Assembly (NCBI RefSeq): GCF_020520425.1 | Contig: NC_079487.1 | Span: 112,130,141-112,194,140, forward strand | DNA length: 64,000 nucleotides | Direction of reading: 5' to 3' | Origin: Spinacia oleracea | Lineage: Eukaryota; Streptophyta; Magnoliopsida; Caryophyllales; Amaranthaceae | Shown: positions 24,665 to 34,677 of the stretch, piece after piece | How positions within the stretch are numbered: position 1 is the stretch's first letter | Layout: each line of letters opens with the position of its first letter | Position numbers and translations under genes: made by a program | The notes under the pieces: model-generated | The model's database searches: none | The model's input: only the letters and a program-made list of their open reading frames with translations | Told to the model about the DNA's origin: nothing

Positions 24665-24694
24665 GGGATTGGGATTGGGATTGGGATTAGGATT
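24665..24694. repeat. Hexamer microsatellite (GGGATT)n
   Basis: Four perfect units and one variant (aggatt) in the 3' flank of the lectin gene. It is not the plant telomere word TTTAGGG. Confidence 0.9.
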
Positions 24695-24711
24695 ACAAGG
24701 GGAAAATGCAT

Positions 24712-25815
24712 TTAATTCGTGGAATCATCAAAAGCATTGTCCACCGTCACGTTTACCTTCTCATATTTGAAATCCATAGGAGTCATAGGTAATTCAGGCA
24801 CCACATTTGAATGCCTACCGAATAACACCACCCAGACAAACAATGCAACAAACGCCACTAATGTGCCACAACCCGTCGCAAAAATCAACGCACCAAGAAC
24901 AGTCAGAAAACTACTCTTTTTCCTTTGAATTGGCTGTTGTTCACCTAGATGAGCCTCTTCAGGATTCAATGGTTCCGAATGTAATGACCTAGGAATACTC
25001 CTCACTCTAAAACTCCATGAAGACAAACTACTCACTTGCCTTGAATCCACACTGGATGAGCTAATCCCTACCAAAATCTCCTTATCTCCCCACATTTTCG
25101 ACAAATCGATAGGAAAAGAAATCAATGGCTGAATTGGTCTTTCGCTTTCCGATTCACCCAATCTGATCTCCAATCTCTTTGAACTAGCTTCATAATCAAT
25201 CCAAGATTTCAAAGGTACTCCACCATTCAACAGTAAACCAATTGAAGAAACATCAGTATTATCAGAAGATACAAAACTACCCACATCTACACCAACATGA
25301 TTACCATTCAAATCACCTACATTATCATCTTTCCGAGTATCATACTCAACAGCAACAAATTTGCGGTCAATATTATCAGAAACCCCAAAATACCCTCGAT
25401 CAAAAACCTGGGAAAGTTCATCTTCCCCACCCCCAGGGAAAATCACAAATGCAATGCCATCTCCATTACCAGGGGTAATTGTGAATGTAAAATCACTAGA
25501 AAATGAAATAATAGGTTTTGAAGATTTCGAATCAACAAATTTAAAGGGTTTCTTGTAAACGATTTGCCCAGAACTGGTGGGCCCAGATGAAGGGGAAGTA
25601 AGATTGACGAAATTACCTTCATTGGCGATCTGGGCATCCCCTAAAAGGGTAAAATCGGAATTAAAGTTGGGATTTTGATCGCCATTGAAGCCTTGGAGTG
25701 AGAATGATGAAATTGGTTTTGCAATTAGGGTTAGGAAATTGAAGATTAGGAAAGAAGATGAGAAGAAATACCTTTGATTTTGATTTAGGGTTACCATGAT
25801 TTCTTCTTCCCCCAC
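24712..25815 (-). CDS. L-type (legume) lectin membrane protein without kinase domain
   Basis: A single-exon frame of 367 residues. Residues 7-35 form a hydrophobic signal peptide, and 37-271 match the legume lectin fold. Visible landmarks are DGIAF at 119-123 (the Asp is a sugar/metal-site residue in this family), VAVEYDT at 154-160 followed by an Asp/Asn-rich metal loop and NHVGVDV (172-178), and the closing SSWSF near 265-269. Residues 303-332 are a strong transmembrane helix, and 333-367 a short cytoplasmic tail. L-type lectin receptor kinases share this outer part but continue into a kinase of roughly 300 residues; here the frame stops after the tail, so it resembles the kinase-less lectin receptor-like proteins of plants. 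Likely a plasma-membrane protein that senses or binds glycans or cell-wall ligands; partner unknown. ATG at 25797 (MVTLNQ) is an alternative start six codons in. Confidence 0.85.
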   Translation of the reverse strand: MGEEEIMVTLNQNQRYFFSSSFLIFNFLTLIAKPISSFSLQGFNGDQNPNFNSDFTLLGDAQIANEGNFVNLTSPSSGPTSSGQIVYKKPFKFVDSKSSKPIISFSSDFTFTITPGNGDGIAFVIFPGGGEDELSQVFDRGYFGVSDNIDRKFVAVEYDTRKDDNVGDLNGNHVGVDVGSFVSSDNTDVSSIGLLLNGGVPLKSWIDYEASSKRLEIRLGESESERPIQPLISFPIDLSKMWGDKEILVGISSSSVDSRQVSSLSSWSFRVRSIPRSLHSEPLNPEEAHLGEQQPIQRKKSSFLTVLGALIFATGCGTLVAFVALFVWVVLFGRHSNVVPELPMTPMDFKYEKVNVTVDNAFDDSTN

Positions 25816-26191
25816 TCAAATGAATCAATTACCAAGTTGAAATATCTTCGAATCGACTGAAAAGGAAGAAAAAAATCTGGGTTTTTTTGTTTAGATTTAG
25901 AATTTTTATTAATTTGGGGATTTTTTTGCCTACATTCTTGAGGGCAGGATTTTCAGGGATTCACAGAATATAGGTGAGGATGCCGACGATTGTGTGAAAG
26001 AGATAGATTAGAAGAAGGGGAGGTGGAATATGCCGATAGGTGGCCAGTAGGACGGTAGCACGTCTTAGCAGTTAGCAAGTGGGTTACATTTACAATAACA
26101 AATTAATGAATGATTAAGAATACTTCATTATTTCTTCTACAACAATAAATTAATAATGAGTACTCCAACTAATTAGTCTCTTGTTCATAAA
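25816..26191 (-). promoter_or_regulatory. Upstream region of the lectin gene
   Basis: AT-rich sequence 5' of the lectin start on the minus strand, ending at a Tourist-like element (26195). It presumably holds the 5' UTR and core promoter; I could not single out a TATA box with confidence. Confidence 0.35.
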
Positions 26192-26194
26192 TAA

Positions 26195-26972
26195 GGGGCC
26201 GTTTGGTTGGGGTATTCAGAAAAGGGAATGGGAATCAGAATGATTAATTCCCTTTGTTGTTGTTTGTAATGCTATTTCAATCATTCCCTTGACCCCCTTG
26301 ATTCCCTCAAATCCCTCTATATTGATTTCCCACCCCCCTAGGTATTGACATTCCCTTTCCTGAGTCATCAAAGCACCACCACATCCACCATGACCAACCC
26401 TTGTCGAAGGTTGACCGAGGTCGACGGTTGATGGTTGTTGACGGTTGCCCGACAGTCGACGGTTTCCGACCGTTGCCGAAGGTTGCTCGACGGTTTTTGA
26501 GTTAGATTTGGTCGACGATCGCCGGCCATTTTTGTTTTAGATGTAGATCGGCGAGTTTCAATTCACCACCCTCGACGAGTTCAATTGTAGATCGGCGGGT
26601 TTCAGTTCACCACCCTCGACGAATTTCAGTTGTAGATCGCCGATTTCAGTTCACCACCCTGGAGGTCGACGGGTCGGGGAGAGAGGGGGAGTGGGGCTTC
26701 GGGGGAGGGAGTCGCGGAGGGAGTCGGGGTTCGGGGGAGGGAGTCGCAGAGGGAGTCGGGGTTCGGGGTTCGAGAGTCGTGAGGACGGTAGACTGGTGGT
26801 GGAATCGTCGGATTATAGTAGTGAGGGTGGTGGACTGGTGGTGGAATTTTTAAGGTTTCTCTTGGATATGTTCAAACAAACAACTCTTAAAATCTAAGGG
26901 ATTTGCTTTTCATTCCTTTCCTTACCCTTTGTTGATTCCATTCCCTTTACCCCTGATGAACCAAACGGCCCC
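26195..26972. mobile_element. Tourist-like (PIF/Harbinger) non-autonomous element
   Basis: GGGGCCGTTTGGTT at the left is inverted as AACCAAACGGCCCC at the right, flanked by TAA on both sides (26192-26194, 26973-26975). The terminus and TAA duplication fit PIF/Harbinger. Its 778 bp include a roughly 54-bp tandem repeat (gtagatcggcg..ttcaattcaccaccctcgacga, about 26537-26660) and a G-rich tract (26670-26790). The open frame across the G-rich tract is low complexity and not a gene. Confidence 0.88.
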
Positions 26973-26975
26973 TAA

Positions 26976-27300
26976 AAGTTAATTTTCTTTAGACGTCATT
27001 TAAATTCACATTATTTATCTTAATCTGATATGATCTGAATTTATTTTTCTGATATGGTCTAAATGGATTTGATCTAACCTTATCTGATTCTTAAAAATTG
27101 AGATTTAAATAAAACTTACAATATTCGTAATTTAATATGTTAAATTATTATAGTCATAATCAATATTACTTGTAAAATAATTTATACTTTGTAATGTTGT
27201 TATTTTAAATTTACACAATATTGATTTGACTATGGGATGTAACTGCATTTTACTTATATAGAACTTCTTGACAGTTTCGCCGCCAATTTTTAAACAAAAT
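26976..27300. other. AT-rich spacer
   Basis: No gene or element recognised between the Tourist-like element and the copia fossil. Confidence 0.5.
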
Positions 27301-28229
27301 CTTATGTTAATTAAATGGGTATAATCAAAAGATTTTGCTTATCGTCAGGTATGAAACTCTGCTTTATAATCAGATTACGATTGTCTAACCAATAGGACAT
27401 TAGGGTCGTAGACAATTTCTCAAAACAACATCCGGGAGCTTGCTTCAAGCCGTACAACGACTTTCTCATTCTGCACACTTTATCAGAATAATTTTTCTGA
27501 AATCCAGGAGGAATATTCATATAAATCTCTTCCTCTAAATCTTCATGTAAGAATGCATTATGAACATCCATCTGGTGAACCTCTCAATTCTTAATAGATG
27601 CAACTTCTAAGAAAGTACGAACGGTTGCCACTTTTTCCACAGGAGCAAATTTTTCATTGTAATCCAACCCTCCTCCTGATGATTTCCCATACATACTAAC
27701 CTTGCCTTTAGACGCAAAACATTCTCATCTTCGTCACACTTCTCAGTTTACACCCATTGCTTCCAAGTGCCTTCTTTCTAATGTCCAGGTGCTCTGTTCC
27801 TCAATAGCGTCAATCTCAACATCCATTGCTTGTCGCCAACCCTCATGTTGCACAATTTGTTTAAATGTTTTAAGTGCATTTTCTTCCTGCAATGCTGCAA
27901 TAAGTTTATGTGTTTGGGCAAAAACTCTTGTAAATTAACAAAATATATGAGGATAAGGAGTGCTTGAAGAAGATGAGGTCGTAGGTGAGACTTCATAAAT
28001 ACTATATTTTTCCGTATTGTATGCATCTCATAATCTCGCAACTTGGTCGATAAAATTTCCCACTCTTCCCTCTTCTTAACACCGCATCCTCCACATATTG
28101 CTCATTCGCACTTGTTCCCGCAGTACTCGATGAGCCTACATGTTTCCCACTCGCTCTCTCTTGCACTCCCTCACTCGTTGCAGTGTGCTTCCGCCCACGC
28201 TCACGCTCACGCACAGACGAGCCATCCCT

Positions 28230-28490
28230 TACTCCCTCGATGTTCATCCCTCGCTGCTCACAGTGTTGCACCCTTGTTAGCTCGACAGACATCCCTCGCT
28301 GCTCACATGTGCCATCCCTTGTTCTCTAGTTGTCCATCCCTCGCTGCTCATACAGGGCATTCCTCGTTGGCTCGTTGGCCATCCCTCGCTGCCCATAGAG
28401 GCATCCCTCGTTGTCTCGATAGCTATCCCTCGCTGCCTATACGAGGCATCCCTCGTTATCTCGACATCAATCCCTCGCTGCCACTCAATC
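28230..28490. repeat. Minisatellite in the hinge of the copia fossil
   Basis: The core word catccctcgctgc recurs about every 35-45 bp, about six or seven times, with variable linkers (ctcgttgtctcg, ctcacatg and similar). It probably expanded after the element died. Confidence 0.75.
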
Positions 28491-29038
28491 CCTGATGCGT
28501 TTCATTCACCTCCATACACACCGTACCCATTTACTCTTCAACCACATTACACTCACGCACCCCCAAGTGCCAATAATCAATCTCATCGTCACCTCCACGC
28601 ACACCTTCGTCCATACCAATTAGACACTTATGAGACAACAACGAATCACTTGACGCATTCGCATACGGAAACACCTTTTCATGGAATTTCGCATCACGAG
28701 AAACAAAAAATTCATGCGTCTCTAAGTCATACAATTGCCACCCTTTTTTGCCCAAATGGATAACCCTGAAACACATATTTTTGACTTCTCGACTTAAACT
28801 TGTCACAATTACTTCGTTGATTATACGCGTAGCACAAACAACCAAAAACACAAATAGGCACATATGATGGAGGTTTACCAAATAACATATCATATGGTGG
28901 CATATTGGCAAGAAGCGGTGTAGGTGTACGATTAATCAAATAGCATGCGGCAAGAACACATTCTCCCCAAAATTTTCTTAGGCAAATTTCCTTGAAACTG
29001 TAATGCTCTACCCACATTCAAAATATGTTAATGTTTCC

Positions 29039-29343
29039 TAGAGCTGATCAACCGCCCGACCCGAAAATTACTGGGTTTTGGGTAGAATTTTTTGACCTGG
29101 GTTTCGGGCCCGCCCCGAACTTTTTTAAAAAAATTGAGGGATTTGGACAACGTAAAACAACAACTTTAGTTATAAATTTGGCCGGCCCGAAAATGGCCCG
29201 AAAAGCCCCCTATTTTTGGCCCAGAATAGAGGGTTTGGGCACAAAAATCGGCCCAAAATTTGGACCGTCCCGGCATAATGGGTAGATTTTTATGCTCTCG
29301 GTCCGGCCCGAACCCGGCTTGACCCGCCTTCTGATCAGGTCTG
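29039..29343. mobile_element. hAT-type MITE inserted in the copia fossil
   Basis: The left end TAGAGCTGATCA and the right end inverse CAGACCTGATCA match at most positions, and an 8-bp duplication atgtttcc flanks it (29031-29038, 29344-29351). An 8-bp duplication with (T/C)AGAG ends fits hAT. The interior is rich in cccgaaa and ggcccg words, as in common plant hAT MITEs. 305 bp, non-coding. Confidence 0.85.
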
Positions 29344-29430
29344 ATGTTTCCTCTCCACTCCCCCGTTTTATTGAGGGGTCGCAACACACGATGATTCAAA
29401 CAATATTCCATGTTTAAAACATATCAGAAA

Positions 29431-30055
29431 AGAAAATGGTGCAACTAATATGTAACTTCAACAAAAGAAAAATGATGCAAAAAAACATAGGAAGTAAAAT
29501 TTGTAATAAAATAAGGTGAATAGAATTATGCCTAAATTTAATTATTCGGCTTCAATGCATTAGAGCATGTTAGCTTTGGAAAACCCCAAAACCCCAAAAC
29601 GAAGAAACATTGAACCCCTCAATCACGTGGTATTGTTAACTTGCTGCCTAGAGTTAGAAGAAAGTGACAAGAAAGTGACCTGCTTAGCTGCATTCCCTTA
29701 GTTCAGTGGCGTGAGAGATTTTGCAATTTTTTAGGTGGACCCTGTTTATAATAGCCCAAAGAAGATGAACATGAATTAACATAGGCTAGAAACTTAGTGG
29801 GCTAACCCAAATTATAAAGCGAGATTTAATTTATGGTCCGAAAAGGGTGGATATCATATATTCAAATGCCTCAACCCCAGGCAGTGGGCTTTTGACTGGA
29901 TATCAGAGAAGGCTTGATAATTTAAAAATATAAATTGAGACTAATTTATTTATTTTTGTTGCTAAATTGTTGTGTTTATTTATCAGTACATAATACAAGT
30001 ACATAATTTAAGTACATAATTTAGAAGCGGAGGAAATATTAACTTGTTGTGTTTA
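29431..30055. other. Spacer before the tandem array
   Basis: No gene. A short repeated word (agtacataat, about 29985-30025) precedes the Helitron end. Confidence 0.5.
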
Positions 30056-30382
30056 TCTCTATTATATAAGCCAAGAGCTGAGGTTAAATAGGTAAATTAA
30101 CTTTTCGTGTCCCCAATCAAAAAGTCTAATATACCCTTCACACTTCAATTGCAACCCAAACCCTTCGGCCTTCGCTCTCCCTTCCCGTTTTCTTCTCTCC
30201 CCTCCCTCCCTGCAACACAAACCCTCTCCTCTCCCGTTCGTGTTCTTCTCTCTCCTCCCTCCCGTTCGTGTTCTTCTCTCTCCTCCATCAGATCCTCTCC
30301 TTCGATCTTATTCATCTTCTGTAACATCAACATGCTCGAAAAAATCCAAAATAAAAATAAATAATCGAGATCTAATTGGTGA

Positions 30383-32980
30383 ATGATGGGTTCCAATTAT
30401 CAGGAAATCATCTCTATTATACGGGGAAGAAATGGGGAAGACATCGAGTTCAGAATCACGCTACATCCCTCTCTCTTAGGTAAATAATTCAATTTCTCTT
30501 ATTTCTTAAATATTTCGATTGATTTGTACAAAAACGCATAAACGATGAAGTATATGAGTATATCGCATTTGAACAAAAACCCAGATACAATCTTATATTA
30601 AAAAGTTACAAATCGAGAAAATAATACAAAATTATAAAGCATGTCAATGAATAATCATATTAAGAAATAAATATGATCGGGGATTTTTTGTTAATATATG
30701 GGGGGAAATGAAAAAATAATATACCAGTAGCATATGATATGGGAAGAACAGAGATCCCAAGTCGTGAGGCGGCCCTAGAAGCGAACAACCGTAAAGCCAT
30801 TGTTATTGTTACCCTACTTTCTCTCTTCCGAAGTACTCCGTATATTTGTGCAGTGAGGACTGAGGAGGAGGCGTATTTTTGTGTTAATTCTTTGAATTTG
30901 GTTGTTTAATGCCATTGTGTTTGAATTTTGATTGCATTTTTGTGTTAATTCTTTGAATTTGGTTGTTTAATGCCATTGTGTTTGAATTTTGATTGCATTT
31001 TTGTGTTAATTCTTTGAATTTGGTTGTTTTATGCCATTGTGTTTGAATTTTGATTGCATTTGTATGTTGATTCTTTGAATTTGGTTGTTTGAATTGATAG
31101 GTTGTTGCCGCTGGAGTTATGATTATTGGAAGAGTTCCCTGATCCTGATGTCAAGTCACATTCGTTACAATCTGATTCACATTCGAACCAAAGAAAATGT
31201 AAGAATTCATCTTTTTCTCCTTTATAAATACGAATTAATGTTAAAAATAGTTTAATTTTTACTGAAATTTTGTGTGTTTGTGATGATTTGAATGAAAAAC
31301 AGTTGGATTTGGATAGATTTATTTCGAATAGATCAGCTATGAATTTTAATTTTGGTTTATTTTGTGAGTTTAGTTTGATTCAAAATCGGAAGGTAGTAGT
31401 AGGTACACATTATATGCAACACTTCTCTGAAGTTTGTGAGTCACTTAGTTACAACCAATAGGTGGGAGGGTAAATTGCATGTATAATAGAAGTTTAAGGG
31501 ATTAATTTTCCACTTTCCCGACCAAAATAACCGGCTGAAAATGGGTTTGTTGTCTCTGAAAGCAATCGTCTGCGTTCAAGTTTTATCAGTTTTTTCCTTA
31601 TATAATAAAGAACCCGGGACAACTAAATTCTAATATACCAATGCTTAAGATTAGCTGCAAACATAGACAACTCTTCCTACTCTAAAATTCTCTGAAACGT
31701 CAAGTTATCTTCTCTTCTTAGTTGAGCTGAATTCGACCCCTTATTATGGGTTCAATGTGGAATATATGGTCCAACTGCCCCGGATCATTGCTATGCAGCT
31801 ATGTTTTCGCGATATTTGGATACTTAGATTAGTTGGTACTTCATTTGCTTTTCCTGTTTTTTTTTTTTGCAGGCTTCTCGATCCTTCTCCTCTACTCTCA
31901 GCTTCGTAAGTTCTTGATTTACCGTTTGAAAATACTTTTAGATTTTTAGTTTTTAGATTTACAATTTCACCATATGACTAAGTACTTAATTATTACAAAC
32001 GACGATGATCTTGGCGTCGACCTTGATGTTGACCCCCTCTGGGATTTCCAAATGAATCATTTTTTGCTCATTTTCATATCAATATAAATTGGGATTTGTA
32101 CAAATGGTGTGCACTCTTATTACTGATTTTTTGTATATGTAAAAGTTGATATTTTTTCCCATTACTTCACTACTTTGATGTTCAGAGATTTAAAAAAAGA
32201 ACATGAACACATTCATGAGGTACACTGCTCCAGGGAAAGAAGTAGGGCGGCATGGAAAATTGTCGAAAAGGTAGCGTGTTAGAATGCATTGTTATTCTTA
32301 GATATAAGCAACTATTTTTATCATCTCCATCTTAGAGTATACCCATTAGTTTTTATACCTAATTACAAATTAATAGTGGTATCCATGTTAGGATTTCATA
32401 AGTAATTGATAATTTTTTTTAATGTCCAGGTAGTTGGAGTTGCAGATGCTGCAACTAAGGTGCATATATGGATTTCGCTTTCTATGCCAATTGTCTTCGT
32501 GCCGAGGTTAGTTGTCCTGAACAGATTAACTGCTTCTTATGTACTACTGCTTCTGATCAAATCAGATCAGTTCAGTTGTTTTGACAAAATTGCTGGTATA
32601 TGCTAGCTATATAACTTGGCTTTAGATTAGTTCAGTTGTTCAAAGCATGTTTGTAGTTCTGCAAAATAAATATTGGGAATCAAAGCAGTTATAAATCTTG
32701 ATCTTGAAAAAAAAATTGATGAATTTCTTCTATTCACAAAACAAGACCATGTGTGACAAACTGCTTAAGAAAGAAGCTGAAGGAACTATTGATGGAATTT
32801 TTTGATTAGAGTTCAATTGGAGTATAATTTTTTTTTTATGCTTTGATTTTCTTATAATCTGGTAATGTAAACAAGACATATTTGCAGGTGTGTATGAAGG
32901 TTCATATTACTTAAGGAGATCATGAAGGAAAAGCAATAATTGTTTCATCGGTAACAATGGAGGAACCAGGTTCTGATAAG
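30383..32980 (+). other. Captured gene-like exon series in the array unit, coding status doubtful
   Basis: Splice-like borders delimit candidate exons: to 30479 (donor GTAAAT), 31101-31198, 31873-31905, 32186-32270, 32430-32459 and 32888-32980, each with AG before and GT after. The leader (30140-30300) is TC-rich like a plant 5' UTR. From ATG 30383 the first two exons join in one open frame of about 65 codons and the third continues it. The fourth is open only in another phase (DLKKEHEHIHEV...), so no single protein runs through. I do not recognise the source gene. It looks like a host transcript segment captured by a Helitron. The same structure recurs in copies 2-4 at +4592/4593 bp steps. 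The short uninterrupted frames here are not separate genes. Confidence 0.4.
30877..31095. repeat. 61-bp minisatellite inside the array unit
   Basis: About 3.6 copies of a 61-bp repeat built on gtgttaattctttgaatttgg and ending tttgattgca. It sits in the first putative intron and is present in every array copy at the same offset. Confidence 0.93.
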
Positions 32981-34677
32981 GTTAAGTATCATAATTATAC
33001 TTCTGGGTATATTCATCATTGTACCCTCAGAAATTTGAAGGTAAGATTTTGAAGGTGTTTTATTGATTCAGTACTTCTGTATGTATTAGAAATTGGTGCA
33101 GTTTTTAGTGTCTGTTACCTGTAAATATATACTTGCTGAGAGAGTCTTCGGTTACTAATACTGTTACCTAATTCGATAATCCCCTGCGAACTACTCCTAA
33201 ACATATTAATTGGTACAGTGGAAGTGTGGAACACTTTTGTTGTAGTTTTTAGTGTCTGCTGGTTGTATGTCAATATATGTTTGCTGAAAGTCTTGAATCA
33301 CTAACAGTAATTCGCTAATCCTGCGAATTGTTAAGGCAAATTGTTACAGTGTAACATTTTTGGTGCAGTATTTGGTGTCTAATGCTACCTGTCTGTAAAT
33401 ATCTTTGCTGAAATGCTTTTGATTTCTTGATGCTTCAACTTCCAGTTTTCTATCTGAAGAAAATAAAGAAGTATTTGTTACTGGAGTTTCTAATGCTACC
33501 AGTTTTCTACATAAACCAAGGGATATTTTAGTAGTCTGAGGCTGTTTTTGCATAGAAGATTTTTGCGGGAATTCAGGAGGTAATCTGGAGCCAACACCCC
33601 TGCAGAGGAGTTCTGCAGAAATAGGGCACGAGGATCGGATTCATTTGTCATTGTTGAACTGATATAGCTGATGCTTTTTTGGAGCATCGGCCTTATTTGT
33701 TGTCTCTTGAATGGTGTTATATATATGTAAAATGGTGTATATATATGTTCAATACTACTTAAAATCCACATAGATTATGTATTATATGTGTAGTTTCTTT
33801 ACTTTGATAATACAATTTAGATTCTTTTTGTCATGTAAGGGCACGCTAATTACATTTTTGCATTATTTAGATGTTTTTTTTAATAAAGATTTTGTCAAAT
33901 TTTTCTTTAGACAAATGTTGTGAACAATTTTCCTTGCTTATAACTTCCTCTGTCCCAATTTCATTGTCACGTTACCTTTTATGTTATTGAGCCACTAAAG
34001 TTTATTACATCCCTTTTCCACTACCAAAAGTTAGGGTCTCATTCTTATAAAATATAAATTAGCAAATAATAACTTATCGTAGAAAATTTCGCAAAAATCA
34101 TATTCCGACGATTAAATTATAATGGAGCCAGTATGTGTCATTTGATGTAATAACACACTTTTTTTAATACTTATGCGTGCATATAAGACTAGGTAAATAG
34201 CGAATTTAAAAAATCATCAAATTTAAACCAAATAGTCGGAAGAATTTGGTTTATGCACGCGATAACATTGAACTATAGACTTAAAGTACTAGACTATTTG
34301 GTAATAGATTGAAACTATAGACTTAAATATTGCACCAGAACAAACAATATTGTAAGCCGGTGTTTGGTAATCTCTCACTCTATGTGCTTTATCAATATTG
34401 CACTAGAACAAACAAACAATTTAAAGTTCAAAGTATTATGGTGGTGAAGTTCTTATATTATCACGCACGCATCGCGTGCATATAAGACTAGTCAGTACAT
34501 AATGTAACTCCATTCAGACAAATCCACATTCGTTATACTTCATGGAAGAGATCCGACACTTTGCAATACCAAAGAGGATCCACACGATTCAACTCCATTC
34601 AGACAAACCAATACTCTCCCAATCAAGGTTGTTAGGATCGGTATCTCATTTTTGGTCGGTAGGGAGGCAGGAACCAA

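Larger units (their letters stand above)
20234..24711. other. Gene-poor region with short palindromic repeats
   Basis: No supported gene. Open frames are short (81 residues or fewer for those examined around 23.5 kb) and show no domain. Contains the twin hairpins at 20524-20592 and the palindromes at 23729-23936, listed separately. The part nearest 24711 is the 3' flank of the lectin gene on the minus strand. Confidence 0.5.
27301..29430 (-). mobile_element. Broken Ty1/copia fossil (integrase to reverse transcriptase part)
   Basis: Read on the minus strand, integrase C-terminal sequence (FWGECVLAACYLINRTPTPL, 28727-29017 and flanks) is followed by the hinge and a reverse transcriptase part ([10 protein letters not shown], 27311-27571). 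The order is that of copia pol. Gag, protease, RNase H and both LTRs are not seen. Multiply broken and old; edges approximate. A hAT MITE (29039-29343) inserted into it and a minisatellite sits in the hinge. Confidence 0.85.
30056..34491 (+). mobile_element. Helitron carrying a gene-like segment (the only copy with a full 5' end)
   Basis: Host A then TCTCTATTATATAAGCC at 30056 is a typical plant Helitron 5' end. At the right a perfect 6-bp hairpin GCACGC-ATC-GCGTGC (34465-34479) is followed by ATATAAGA and CTAG (34488-34491), then host T. Inside are a TC-rich gene-leader-like start, exon/intron-like signals and a 61-bp repeat. No Rep/helicase is encoded, so it is non-autonomous and would depend on an autonomous relative. 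A second 5'-like end (TCCTTATATAATAAAG, 31595) and a second 3'-like end (34175-34192, same GCGTGCATATAAGACTAG word) lie inside, hinting at a nested Helitron or a replaced terminus. Confidence 0.75.
30086..34677 (+). repeat. Tandem array copy 1 of 4 (4592 bp)
   Basis: First of four head-to-tail units. It starts 30 bp inside the Helitron 5' end (aaataggtaaatt) and ends in ggcaggaacc-aa, 50 bp into a separate inverted-repeat element. It differs from the other copies at a handful of sites (for example near 30147, 30181 and 31349), which makes it the most distinct unit. Confidence 0.97.

Noticed and set aside
24665-24694. Possible interstitial telomere repeat
   Set aside because: The unit is GGGATT, not the plant telomere TTTAGGG, and only about five units are present.
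26691-26897. Arg/Gly-rich frame resembling an RGG protein
   Set aside because: It lies inside the G-rich tract of a Tourist-like element and is a low-complexity by-product.
33344-33771. Repeated minus-strand frames of 69 and 91 codons in each array unit
   Set aside because: Their conservation across copies only reflects recent duplication; no domain or splice context, and they run antisense to the exon-like series.
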